64,000 bases of DNA from Maritimibacter sp. REDSEA-S28_B5 (lineage in GTDB: Bacteria; Pseudomonadota; Alphaproteobacteria; Rhodobacterales; Rhodobacteraceae). Made by a program: the position numbers and the translations under genes. How positions within the stretch are numbered: position 1 is the first letter of the stretch; each line of letters opens with the position of its first letter. This document shows positions 46,650-57,571 of this stretch, in pieces. The stretch covers positions 51,666 through 115,665 of the forward strand of contig LUOO01000007.1 in assembly GCA_001626765.1 (NCBI GenBank), read 5' to 3'. The notes under the pieces are model-generated. The model did no database searches and was not told the origin of the DNA. It saw only the letters and a program-made list of their open reading frames with translations.

Positions 46650-47266
46650 CGCTGACGCTGGCCGATCTCGGCCTTTATGCTTTCGCGCTGTTGGTTCTGT
46701 TCCTGACCCCCGGCCCGGTCTGGATGGCGCTCCTCGCCCGCGCGATGTCGGGGGGCTTTCACGCCGCCTGGCCGCTGGCGCTGGGCGTGACCATCGGCGA
46801 CGCGCTCTGGCCGCTCTTGGCGATCCTCGGAATGAGTTGGGTCGCGACCGAGTTTGAGGGTGTGACGGTCGCGCTCAAGTTCGTGGCGAGCGGGTTTTTC
46901 CTCTGGCTCGGCTGGACCATCATCCGTCACGCGGACAAGCAGATCGCGGCGGACAGCAGACTCACGCGCCCTGGCATGTGGGCGGGGTTCCTGGCGGGTG
47001 TCGTTGTGATCCTCGCCAATCCCAAGGCGATCCTCTTTTATATGGGGATGTTGCCAGGGTTCTTTGACCTCTCGGCGCTGACCCGGGCCGACGTTGCCGC
47101 GATTGTCGGGCTTTCGATGGCGGTGCCGCTCTTGGGCAATGTGCTGCTGGCGGGGTTCGTCGGCAGGGTCAAGCGGCTCTTGTCCTCGCCCCAGGCGTTG
47201 AGGCGGCTCAACCTGTCGGCCGGCGCTCTCTTAATCGTCGTGGCAGGGATTATTCCGTTTACGTAG
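46646..47266 (+). CDS. LysE/RhtB family amino-acid exporter
   Basis: A 206-aa inner-membrane protein with six hydrophobic helices and the LysE-family N-terminal pattern (FLTPGPVWMALLARAMSGGF, ALGVTIGDALWPLLAI), later VVILANPKAILFYMGMLP. It probably exports an amino acid such as homoserine, threonine or lysine; the substrate cannot be predicted. Starts in an ATGA overlap with the VOC gene. Its insertion between recF and gyrB separates two usually linked replication genes. Confidence 0.87.
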   Translation: MTLTLADLGLYAFALLVLFLTPGPVWMALLARAMSGGFHAAWPLALGVTIGDALWPLLAILGMSWVATEFEGVTVALKFVASGFFLWLGWTIIRHADKQIAADSRLTRPGMWAGFLAGVVVILANPKAILFYMGMLPGFFDLSALTRADVAAIVGLSMAVPLLGNVLLAGFVGRVKRLLSSPQALRRLNLSAGALLIVVAGIIPFT

Positions 47267-49986
<2,720 letters not shown>

Positions 49987-50319
49987 TGTCTTGCAGGATC
50001 GCGCATAATCCTGCGCGGTCCCGGGAAAGGGGCGACCGGGTGATCCTGTCGTGGCCGTAGCCGCTGCCCGACCGCGTTTGTCCAGCGATTTGACCCGATC
50101 CGCCCTGCGCAGGCCGAGGCCCTCGGGTTGCCAACCTAGGCCCCGGCCACCCGCAAGCCGGACGCCTTTCCCGAGCATCCCGAACGCCGCGTTTCGGATA
50201 GGGGTGCGCGCCAAAATGGATAGCGTCCTGCCGCCCGGGTCCCTACACTCGGGCAGAGACGCCGGCGCTGGCCCCTGCACTGACCGTGGCCGCGCCGCGC
50301 CTCGGGCCAAGGGATCGTG
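49987..50319. other. Gene-free gap after gyrB
   Basis: About 330 nt. A GCAGGAT/ATCCTGC hairpin (49993-50014) directly follows gyrB without a T-run. Otherwise GC-rich sequence in which I see no gene, promoter or RNA that can be supported. Confidence 0.5.
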
Positions 50320-51114
50320 ATGGCAGCCATGTCAGATCGCATGACCAAGGTCGCAGCTGCGGACCGGAGCGACTTTTTCTTCTTCGAGCGGACGGACAGC
50401 GATCTCCCGTTCTATCGCGGGGTGCCGGTCGGGTTCGGGCCGGGCGGATGGCTGATCGTCTTTGCCTCGGTGGCCGTCGCGTACTTTGTCTTGTTGGTGA
50501 CACAGCAACTGTTTACCGCGGGTGCGGCCCGTTTTCTTCCCGCGGTCCTGTTCACGCTGATCCCGCTTGCCAACCTCGCCGCGATTGCCGGGCGCAGGGC
50601 CCCGTTGGCCTTGTTCCGGGGGCTGAGGGGCTGGGACCCCGTCCTCATCATCGGGTTCTTCGTCCTCAACTTCGCCGTCACCGTTGTGCTCGGTCTCTTG
50701 GTGTCCTCGGTGGTTCACGCGGTCTCGAACCCCGCTGGGGCCATTCTTGCCGGTGCCTCGACCGCCGATCGGCTGTTCTTCTTTGCCGCGGCCACGGTTC
50801 AGCTCCTGGGAGAAGAGATCTTCACGATCCTCCCGTTCCTGGGCTTTCCCTATTTTCTCGACCGCGTCATCGGTCGCAAGGCGGCGATCTGTGTCGCGGC
50901 GCTTGGCGCGTCGATCATCTTTGCGCTGATCCACCTGCCGACCTACCAATGGAATGTGCCGCAGGCGCTGATCGGGCTCGTCCCGGTGCGGATCATCCTG
51001 CTTCTGCCCTTCATCATCACCCGCAACATCTGGGTATCCACCGGGGTCCACGTCATGAACGATTGGACGATCTTCGGAGGAACGCTCCTGCAAGACACGA
51101 TCGCGACGGGCTGA
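50320..51114 (+). CDS. CPBP family intramembrane metalloprotease (Abi/CaaX-like)
   Basis: A 264-aa multi-pass membrane protein with about seven helices and the three CPBP motifs: EEIFTILPF (Glu-Glu), the His of IFALIHLPTYQW, and the HVMNDW block. Proteases of this family process prenylated or other membrane substrates; in bacteria some are linked to bacteriocin immunity. The substrate is unknown. The ATG at 50320 has AAGGGA 5 nt upstream; GTG 50317 and ATG 50329 are alternatives. Confidence 0.85.
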   Translation: MAAMSDRMTKVAAADRSDFFFFERTDSDLPFYRGVPVGFGPGGWLIVFASVAVAYFVLLVTQQLFTAGAARFLPAVLFTLIPLANLAAIAGRRAPLALFRGLRGWDPVLIIGFFVLNFAVTVVLGLLVSSVVHAVSNPAGAILAGASTADRLFFFAAATVQLLGEEIFTILPFLGFPYFLDRVIGRKAAICVAALGASIIFALIHLPTYQWNVPQALIGLVPVRIILLLPFIITRNIWVSTGVHVMNDWTIFGGTLLQDTIATG

Positions 51115-51161
51115 CCGAGCGATCCCGCAACCATCCCGGACCCTTTCAAGGAGACGTCGAA

Positions 51162-52019
51162 ATGCTGAAGCTTGAACGATTTGCCCGTGCCGCCTGTCGC
51201 ATGCGGATCGTCGCCGCCGTGGCGCTGGTGCCCGGGATGTCGCTTGCGCAAATGGGGCCGGACTACTGGCAGGTGGCGGGCGTGAGCGCGGGCGATCACC
51301 TCAACATCCGCTCCGGCCCCGGCGCGTCGAACCGGGTCGTGGCCATCGCGCCAAACGGCGCGGTGTTTCGCAATCTCGGGTGCCGGGGCGAGGGGAGCAG
51401 CCGCTGGTGTCACCTGGAAACCCTCGATGGATCGACCTCGGGCTGGGCGTCCGGGCGGTTCTTGCAGGAAGCCGGCGCGCCGACGCAGGGCAACGTGTCG
51501 GGCGAGGCGGAGGTGCCCGAGCTTTACGAACGTCAAAGCGGCGAGATGGAGGTGCGCTTTGCCTCCGGCTGCACCGTGCTTTACAACCCGGCCGGGCGTG
51601 TCGTGACGGCGGGCGGGTCCTGTTCCGGCGCGCAACGCAACCGCGCCCATGACGCGGTCGAGGCGCATCTGCGCGAACAGGGCGGGCACGCAGACCACTC
51701 GGACTGGGCGCCGGTGGCATCCATGTCGGGCTCGAAAATAAACATCAGCGGCAGCGGCACGGTCTATGGCGGGGGCGCCCTTACCGGCAGCATCTTCGGT
51801 CACAAGGAAGGCGCCTATGCCCTGACCGTCGCGGGTGGCGGGCTGACCTGCACCGGCCTTTTCCGTCACGCGCCCGGCACCGTGCGCAGCGAGACGACGT
51901 CGGTCCACTGCGTCAGTGGCGCGAGCGGCTCTGCCGTCCTCGTCCAGAACCGGAACGGCAAGGGGTACACCCTGACCTTGACCTTGACGAATGGCACCGG
52001 CGGCTATGTGATTTTCTAG
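51162..52019 (+). CDS. Secreted SH3-domain protein
   Basis: A 285-aa exported protein. It has a signal-type N-terminus (about 1-29), a bacterial SH3 domain (about 35-100, DHLNIRSGPGASNRVVAIAPNGAVF), a middle region with FASGCTVLYNPAGRVV, and a C-terminal glycine-rich beta domain (GSGTVYGGGALTGSIFG). SH3b domains often bind peptidoglycan. The start has AAGGAG 8 nt upstream. 47 nt after the CPBP protease gene, so co-expression is possible. Confidence 0.8.
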   Translation: MLKLERFARAACRMRIVAAVALVPGMSLAQMGPDYWQVAGVSAGDHLNIRSGPGASNRVVAIAPNGAVFRNLGCRGEGSSRWCHLETLDGSTSGWASGRFLQEAGAPTQGNVSGEAEVPELYERQSGEMEVRFASGCTVLYNPAGRVVTAGGSCSGAQRNRAHDAVEAHLREQGGHADHSDWAPVASMSGSKINISGSGTVYGGGALTGSIFGHKEGAYALTVAGGGLTCTGLFRHAPGTVRSETTSVHCVSGASGSAVLVQNRNGKGYTLTLTLTNGTGGYVIF

Positions 52020-52081
52020 AACGCCCGGTGTATCGCGCCACCTGCCCCTGATCACACCATCGACCGTCCGAAAGGTATATC

Positions 52082-54017
52082 ATGTCACCCGAACAGATCT
52101 TCGCCTTTGTCGCCGCGCTGACCGGAGAACCCGACCCGAACGCCTTTGCGACGCTCAAGGCGGGGGGCGCCGATCCGGCCTACCCGGTGACCGTGACGCC
52201 TTGCACCCGGCCCGTTGCGCCGACCGAGGTCGACGGCAAGACGGTGATCTGCGGGATGGTCGAGGTGCCGATCGACCACCGCGCGCCCGACGGGGACAAG
52301 ATCACCATCGCCTTCAACCTCTACAAGGCGCATTCGCTGTCGCCCGAGCCCGACCCGGTGATCTACCTGCACGGCGGCCCCGGCGGTGGCACCGTGCGGC
52401 ATGTGGCCAAGACCATCAGCTATTTCGAGCATCTGCGCGGGCGGCGCGATATCATCGCCATCGACGAACGCGGCGTGGACACGAGCGCGCCCGAGATGGA
52501 TTGCTACTCGACGCTCGGCGCGGAACTCGTCCCCGCCTTGGAGCGTGAATTTACCGGCATGGCCCCGCCCGCCTTGCAGGAGGATTTCATCACCGGCTGC
52601 CTTGTCGAGCTTGACGAGAAGGGGATCGACTATTCCCTGATCAACACCGAGCAGAACGCGATGGACGTTCCGGCGGTCATGTCGGCCCTAGGCTATGACA
52701 GCTACAACCTGTATGGCGTGTCCTATGGCACGAAGCTCGCCATGGAGATCCTGCGGCAGGACCCGCCCGGCGTCCGCTCGGCGATCATCGACGGGAACGC
52801 GCCGCCGTGGCTGCCGCTTTATTCGATGTTCTGGCAGTCCCACACGGCTCCCGTGCAACTGAGCCTGTCGCCCTGCGAACGTGACCCGGTCTGCAACGCG
52901 GCCTATCCCGACATCGTCGCGCGGACCTTTGCCGTGATCGACAAGCTGACCGAAACGCCGATCGAGGGGCCGAACGGGACCGTCGACGGGCCGACCCTGT
53001 TCAGCCTGATCGACGGGCGGGTGAACATGCCGGGCGATTACCACGCGCGCACGCCCTACATCCCGCTCATGGTCAAAGAGCTTGAAGAGGGCGATACGAC
53101 CCTCTTCGACCAGATCGCCACCGGAACCCTGCCGCCGAAAGCGCCGGACGCGGATGCCGACACCGTGCGCGCCGCCGCCCTCGCGCAGGGGCTGACCGAG
53201 GCCGAGATGGCGCAGGTCGAGGTGATGCTGGCCGCCGCCGGGCACATCGCCGCGCAGCGCGACGATATGCCGCACGCCCGCGTCCCAATAGGCGCGCGCA
53301 ACCTCTTCGATCTCGGCGCGCGACGCCTCGACGCAGGTCAGGTTTGGCCGCGACTACCTCGACCTGCGTTTTGCCGAGCCTTCGACCGACGCGCTGGTCA
53401 CGCTGATCGAGGCGCATCTGCCCCCAGATCCGGCGGGCGAACTGACGGCACTCGCCCGGCAGCTGGACACGGACGAGGTCGCACGGGTCTTTGACCTCAT
53501 CCGCATCGACAACGAGACGACGCTCATGGACGTCGAGGACAGTTTCCAGACCTTCCTCTATGCCTGCCAGGAGGATTTCTCGGACGGCTGGAACTCGCCC
53601 GAGAAGTTCCGCGAGCTGATGGAGGCCGACGGGACCATGGGCCCCGTGCTGGGCGAGGAAATGGTAAACTATTACGACGTGGGCTTCATGGCGACCTGCG
53701 ACCTGTTCGAAAAGCACCCGCGCGAGAACTGGACGACGGTGGGATCGACGGACCGCCCAGTGCTGGCGATGAATGGCGAGCTTGATACGCAGACCGCAGG
53801 GTACTGGGGCGAACTGGCGGTGCAGAATTACAGCAACGCGACGAACCTCATGTTCCCGGAATCGGGCCACGGCACGATCCGCTACAGCCAATGTGCCAAG
53901 GACATCACGGCGGCCTTCATCGAAGACCCGGAGGGCGAGATCGACACCTCCTGCATCGCGGGTCTGCGTCTGCCGGTGATGATGCCCGACGGCACGATGC
54001 ACCCGCTGCCCTACTAG
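52082..54017 (+). pseudogene. Broken alpha/beta-hydrolase (TAP-like) gene
   Basis: The N-terminal part (52082 to about 53236) encodes an alpha/beta hydrolase with oxyanion loop YLHGGPGGGT, RRDIIAIDERG and nucleophile elbow YGVSYGTKL (S214), as in TAP/proline iminopeptidase-like enzymes. The C-terminal part (about 53342 to 54017) continues in another frame (FGRDYLDLRFAEP ... MNGELDTQTAGYWGE ... SGHGTIRY with the catalytic Asp and His). Between them lies about 105 nt of foreign sequence that reads as MetF on the minus strand. A stop at 53289 in the C-terminal frame confirms that the gene cannot be read through. Confidence 0.85.
53237..53341 (-). pseudogene. metF-like fragment embedded in another gene
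   Basis: Read on the minus strand, 35 codons encode LTCVEASRAEIEEV, then ARA, then YWDAGVRHIVALRGD, then VPG. This is the conserved core of methylenetetrahydrofolate reductase (E. coli MetF has LTCIDATPDELR and YWNNGIRHIVALRGD at the same spacing). Sequence on either side is hydrolase and not MetF. A full metF is not in this window, so the source copy must be elsewhere. Confidence 0.85.
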
Positions 54018-54056
54018 GGCCGCCGCCCGTCAGCCGATCCGACGCTGCGCCTGTGC

Positions 54057-54965
54057 CTAGCGCAGCGTGTCGGATGGCAGTTCCCCGAACCGCTGCCTGT
54101 AAGCTTGCCCCACGCGGCCGAAGTGAAACAGGCCACAGCCGACGGCGGCCGAGGTGACGGTCACGCCCTCGCCCCCGGCCACGAGGACAGCGCGCATCGC
54201 GTCGAGCCGAAGCTCGGCGATATACTGTCGGGGCGACAGCCCGAGCCAGACCGAGAACGCGCGTTGCAACCTGCGCACGTCGACACCGGCCGCCGCGGCC
54301 ACATCCGCGACGGTGATCGGCTCGGTGAAATACTCCGCGATCCATTCGCGGGCACGGTCGGCGATGTCGCGCGTGGCGCGCTCCTGCGCGAGGCCGGAGA
54401 CTTTCGGGGCAGGGGCCATCGCCTCCTGGAACATCTCGTCGATCAGCGCCTCGACCAGGGCGATCTTGGTGTCGAAGACGAAATCCGCGACCTCGTGAAT
54501 CTCGAAGGCGAGTTCAAGCAGTTGCCGGAGTTGCTGGCCCTTGCGGTAGTTCGGGACGTGCTTGCCCGGTGGACCGGCCCGCGTCGGAGCGACCCGATCC
54601 TCGGGCGCAATGACCGAGTAGCTTTCATAGGCACCGCCTTCGGTCTCGGGCATGAGGCGGCTGTGCCACTCGGCTTGCCCTATGTGGAACATGTCCCCCG
54701 GCTTCAACGCATAGCGCGCGCCGGACACCGACACATCGCTGCGCCCTCCCGTCACGATGGTGAGCGCGCGCCGATCGGGTTCGACGAAATGACCCTCGTG
54801 CCCCGTCGAGCGCACGGAGATGACGGTGAAGCCGCGCGGGCCTTCCGGCAGCCTGCGGTGGCGCAGGAGCGGCGCGGAGCCAAAGAACCTGAAGCCGTGA
54901 ACCTTCGAGAAAAGCTGCGGCAGCTCCGACCCGGGCCGGAACTCGTTCACCCGGATGTGCGACAT
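54057..54965 (-). CDS. AraC-family transcriptional regulator
   Basis: A 302-aa regulator with an N-terminal cupin-like sensing region (ALKPGDMFHIGQAEWHS near residue 90) and a C-terminal double helix-turn-helix (about 200-300: ITVADVAAAAGVDVRRLQRAF; LGLSPRQYIAELRLDAMR; TSAAVGCGLFHFGRVGQAYRQRFG, in parts). The ATG at 54965 has GGAGG at 6-nt spacing; the ATG just upstream is too close. Divergent from the TRAP binding protein across a 296-nt gap, so it may control it. Confidence 0.85.
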   Translation of the reverse strand: MSHIRVNEFRPGSELPQLFSKVHGFRFFGSAPLLRHRRLPEGPRGFTVISVRSTGHEGHFVEPDRRALTIVTGGRSDVSVSGARYALKPGDMFHIGQAEWHSRLMPETEGGAYESYSVIAPEDRVAPTRAGPPGKHVPNYRKGQQLRQLLELAFEIHEVADFVFDTKIALVEALIDEMFQEAMAPAPKVSGLAQERATRDIADRAREWIAEYFTEPITVADVAAAAGVDVRRLQRAFSVWLGLSPRQYIAELRLDAMRAVLVAGGEGVTVTSAAVGCGLFHFGRVGQAYRQRFGELPSDTLR

Positions 54966-55261
54966 CATGAACCTCCGAACAAGTGACGTGACCACATACC
55001 ACTGTGACCTGAAACCCGGACATTCTCCACACCTTGAGGGCGATTTCCGCGCGGGCGGCGCAAGGATCGCCCCACCGGCTCTTTCAGCGCGCGGCCCGGC
55101 TTTTTTCGGTGGGCGGACACTTTCCTGATTCTGATTGTGAGGTGGCGGGCGCGGATTACCGTGATCGAGAGCCTGGATTGCCATGGAGCCCGGCGTCGTG
55201 ACGTCGTCGCGCCGTTGCACCCGGCAAGACCGGTAGACTCGGAAAAAATGGGAGGAAACAC

Positions 55262-56308
55262 ATGTTCAACAATCGGAAAAGCCCGCGCGGTCATATTGTT
55301 CGCGGTCTCATGGGCTGTGCGGCGGCGCTGGCCCTCGCGCTCGTGACCGGCCAGCCGGCGCAGGCGCAGGACTCGCTTCGTTTCACGACCAGCGTTCCCG
55401 CGCCGTCGTTCATCTACGCCGATATCCTGTCGGTCTGGTCGCAGCGCGTGATCGAGGATTCCAACGGCACGCTGGACATCCAGATGTTCCCGGCGGGCAC
55501 ACTGGGCCGCGACCCCGCCACCCACCTCGACATGGCGCGCGACGGTATCGCCGACATCTCCTACATCGTGCTGGGCTACACGCCGGGCGCCGTGAACGAA
55601 GCCACCATCCTCGAGCTGCCCGGTTCGACCCCGAGCGCCACTGTCGGCTCGCTGGCCGCGACGAAGATGGTCGAAGCGGGCCTCTGGCCGGGGCAGGGCA
55701 TGGAAAACGTCAAGATCCTTGGCGCCTTCTCCACCGCTCCGACGCTGCTGACCACGCTGGACAAGGTCGAGACCCTCGATGATGTCGCGGGCAAGAAGCT
55801 GCGCGGCGCGGGGCCGACGTTGCTGGCCACGATCGACGCCATCGGCGCGACGCCGGTGGGCGGGATCACCTCGCCCCAGCTTGCCGAAAGCCTGTCGCGC
55901 GGGCTGATCGACGGGACGATCAACGAATGGGTCGCCCTGACCATCTTTGGTGTCGCGGATATCGCGAAGAACCACCTGGACATCAACCTCGGCGCGTCGC
56001 CGCTGATGGTTGTCATGAACAAGGACAAGTACGACAGCCTGCCCGAAGAGGCCCGGGCCGCGATCGACAAGAACTCCGGCGAAGCCTTTGCGCGCCTCTG
56101 GGGCGAACAGTTCGACGCCGCGATCGACAAGTTCCGCTCGGCTGCCGAGCAGGACGAGACGCGGACGTTCACGACCCTGTCCGAGGAACAGCAGGAGATG
56201 TGGGACGCAAAACTCCAGACCGTCATCGACGCCTGGATCGCGGACACGCCCAACGGCCAGGAGCTTTACGATGCCTTCACCGCAGCTATCGACGAGGCGT
56301 CGCAATAA
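55262..56308 (+). CDS. TRAP transporter substrate-binding protein (DctP family), orphan
   Basis: Periplasmic binding protein, 348 aa, with a signal peptide (about 1-36, ending AQAQ) and the DctP fold (SRVIEDSNGTLDIQMFPAGTLG read in parts, TLDDVAGKKLRGAGP, SLSRGLIDGTINEWVAL). These proteins bind organic acids and hand them to DctQ/DctM membrane subunits. No such subunits are in the window, so it must work with a permease encoded elsewhere or be an orphan. GGGAGG lies 7 nt upstream of the ATG. Confidence 0.9.
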   Translation: MFNNRKSPRGHIVRGLMGCAAALALALVTGQPAQAQDSLRFTTSVPAPSFIYADILSVWSQRVIEDSNGTLDIQMFPAGTLGRDPATHLDMARDGIADISYIVLGYTPGAVNEATILELPGSTPSATVGSLAATKMVEAGLWPGQGMENVKILGAFSTAPTLLTTLDKVETLDDVAGKKLRGAGPTLLATIDAIGATPVGGITSPQLAESLSRGLIDGTINEWVALTIFGVADIAKNHLDINLGASPLMVVMNKDKYDSLPEEARAAIDKNSGEAFARLWGEQFDAAIDKFRSAAEQDETRTFTTLSEEQQEMWDAKLQTVIDAWIADTPNGQELYDAFTAAIDEASQ

Positions 56309-56342
56309 CATAACCGGACTGCGGTAGGCACGGCCCATGGCT

Positions 56343-56406
56343 GATGCGGCAGGCCGATGCGGCAGGCCGATCGAGCAGGAGGGGCGGCATCGCGATGTGC
56401 CGCCCC
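56343..56406. repeat. 13-bp tandem repeat and stem-loop after TRAP gene
   Basis: GATGCGGCAGGCC occurs twice in tandem (56343-56368). It is followed by a stem-loop GGGGCGGCA/TGCCGCCCC (56381-56406) that may end the TRAP transcript; no T-run. Confidence 0.6.
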
Positions 56407-56460
56407 CACATCATGAAATCCCGCGCCAGTGCCCTGGCAGATTGAACAGCGTGCTGCCTG

Positions 56461-56970
56461 ATGTCAGAGTGGACTCCGTACCAGTCAACCATCAAGGGTA
56501 AAGCGTTGAAAGCCAGCGAGATCTACGACCAACCCGGCTACCTGCTGCGGCGAACGCACCAGGTGGCCACGGCGGCCTTCAGCCAGGCCAATGTCGACGT
56601 GGACCTGACGGCCGTGCAGTTCGCGGCGCTTCTTCACATCCGGGATACGCCCGGCATCGACGCCACGCGCCTGGCCGAGGCGATCTGCTTTGATCGCACG
56701 ACGATCGGGCATGTCATCGGCAGGCTGGAGTCCAAGGGCCTGATCATCCGCCGCGAAGGGTCGCTGGACAAGCGCACCAAGCAATTGCGGATCACGGCGA
56801 AGGGGTCCGAGCTCCTGGCGAAGGTGACCCCGCGCGTGCCGGACATTTCGGACGCGATCCTGGCGCCGCTGAGCGCGGCGGAGCGCGAGGAACTTATCAG
56901 GTTGCTGACGGTGCTCGAGCGGCATTTCCCGGGGCAGGGGTCCGCCCGGTCGTCGAAACCCGACACCTAG
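56461..56970 (+). CDS. MarR-family transcriptional regulator
   Basis: A 169-aa MarR protein with winged-helix core at about residues 62-110 (GIDATRLAEAICFDRTTIGHVIGRLESKGLI in parts) and wing DKRTKQLRIT. It is convergent with the rraA/FAD-monooxygenase/cupin operon, and family members often regulate aromatic catabolism, so control of that operon is a reasonable guess. No ribosome site is evident ahead of the ATG; the N-terminus is therefore uncertain. Confidence 0.85.
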   Translation: MSEWTPYQSTIKGKALKASEIYDQPGYLLRRTHQVATAAFSQANVDVDLTAVQFAALLHIRDTPGIDATRLAEAICFDRTTIGHVIGRLESKGLIIRREGSLDKRTKQLRITAKGSELLAKVTPRVPDISDAILAPLSAAEREELIRLLTVLERHFPGQGSARSSKPDT

Positions 56971-56974
56971 GTCA

Positions 56975-57006
56975 CGAAACGCCCGGGTCGGGACCGGGGC
57001 GTTTCG
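56975..57006. terminator. Probable bidirectional terminator between marR and rraA-like genes
   Basis: CGAAACGCCC and GGGCGTTTCG form a perfect 10-bp stem (56975-56984, 56997-57006) between convergent stops. No long T-run on either side. Confidence 0.6.
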
Positions 57007-57043
57007 GACCGCGTCGGGCCGGATGAGACCGTTTCAGATCCTG

Positions 57044-57571
57044 TCACACCGGGGCAGGGGCATGGGCTTCGTCGGGGTCGAGACGAACGCCCGAGACCAT
57101 CACGGCGTCCTCGTCACAGTAGACCCAGTCGCCCGGCGCGATCCTCAGATCTCCGAAGCCGATTTCGATCCCCCGCTGCCCCTCGGTCGGTGTCCAGCCG
57201 CGCCGCGCCGTGGTGCCAAGCGCCTTGACGCCGATGTCCACGGCATTGATCCCCGCGCTGTCGCGGATCAGGCCGTTGATGACGACCCCGGCCCAGCCAT
57301 TGTCCGCCGCGATGGCGGCAAGCCTGTCGCCCATCACGCCGACGCGCAGGGACCCCCCGGCGTCCACCACGAGAACCCGACCCGCGCCGGGGGTCGAGAC
57401 GGCGGCGAGAACCGGGGTGTGATCCTCGAAGGTCGCCAGCGTCTCGGCCTGGCCCCAGAAGCTCCGGCGCTGCCCGAACGACCGGAATTGCAGCGTCGAG
57501 ACCTGGAGGCTGTCGGGATGCGCGTCGTAAAGGTCGGCGGTCGCGACCTGCGGCAGGCGGGTGTGGGTCAT
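57044..57571 (-). CDS. RraA-like protein (RraA / 4-hydroxy-4-methyl-2-oxoglutarate aldolase superfamily)
   Basis: A 175-aa protein with the RraA core (VLVVDAGGSLRVGVMGDRLAAIAADNGWAG in parts) and GVVINGLIRDSAGI. The RraA fold is shared by an RNase E inhibitor and by metal-dependent HMG/oxaloacetate aldolases. Here it is the last gene of a probable aromatic-degradation operon. The D-X20-R-D-type aldolase pattern (D near 106-110 and GLIRD) is present, so a catabolic aldolase/decarboxylase role is as likely as RNase control. Starts in an ATGA overlap with the monooxygenase stop. Confidence 0.75.
   Translation of the reverse strand: MTHTRLPQVATADLYDAHPDSLQVSTLQFRSFGQRRSFWGQAETLATFEDHTPVLAAVSTPGAGRVLVVDAGGSLRVGVMGDRLAAIAADNGWAGVVINGLIRDSAGINAVDIGVKALGTTARRGWTPTEGQRGIEIGFGDLRIAPGDWVYCDEDAVMVSGVRLDPDEAHAPAPV

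Noticed and set aside
50320..51114. Bacteriocin-immunity or defence gene (Abi family label)
   Set aside because: CPBP proteins have many roles and no bacteriocin, toxin or defence gene is adjacent.
56343..56368. Start of a CRISPR array or satellite
   Set aside because: Only two tandem 13-bp units without spacers.
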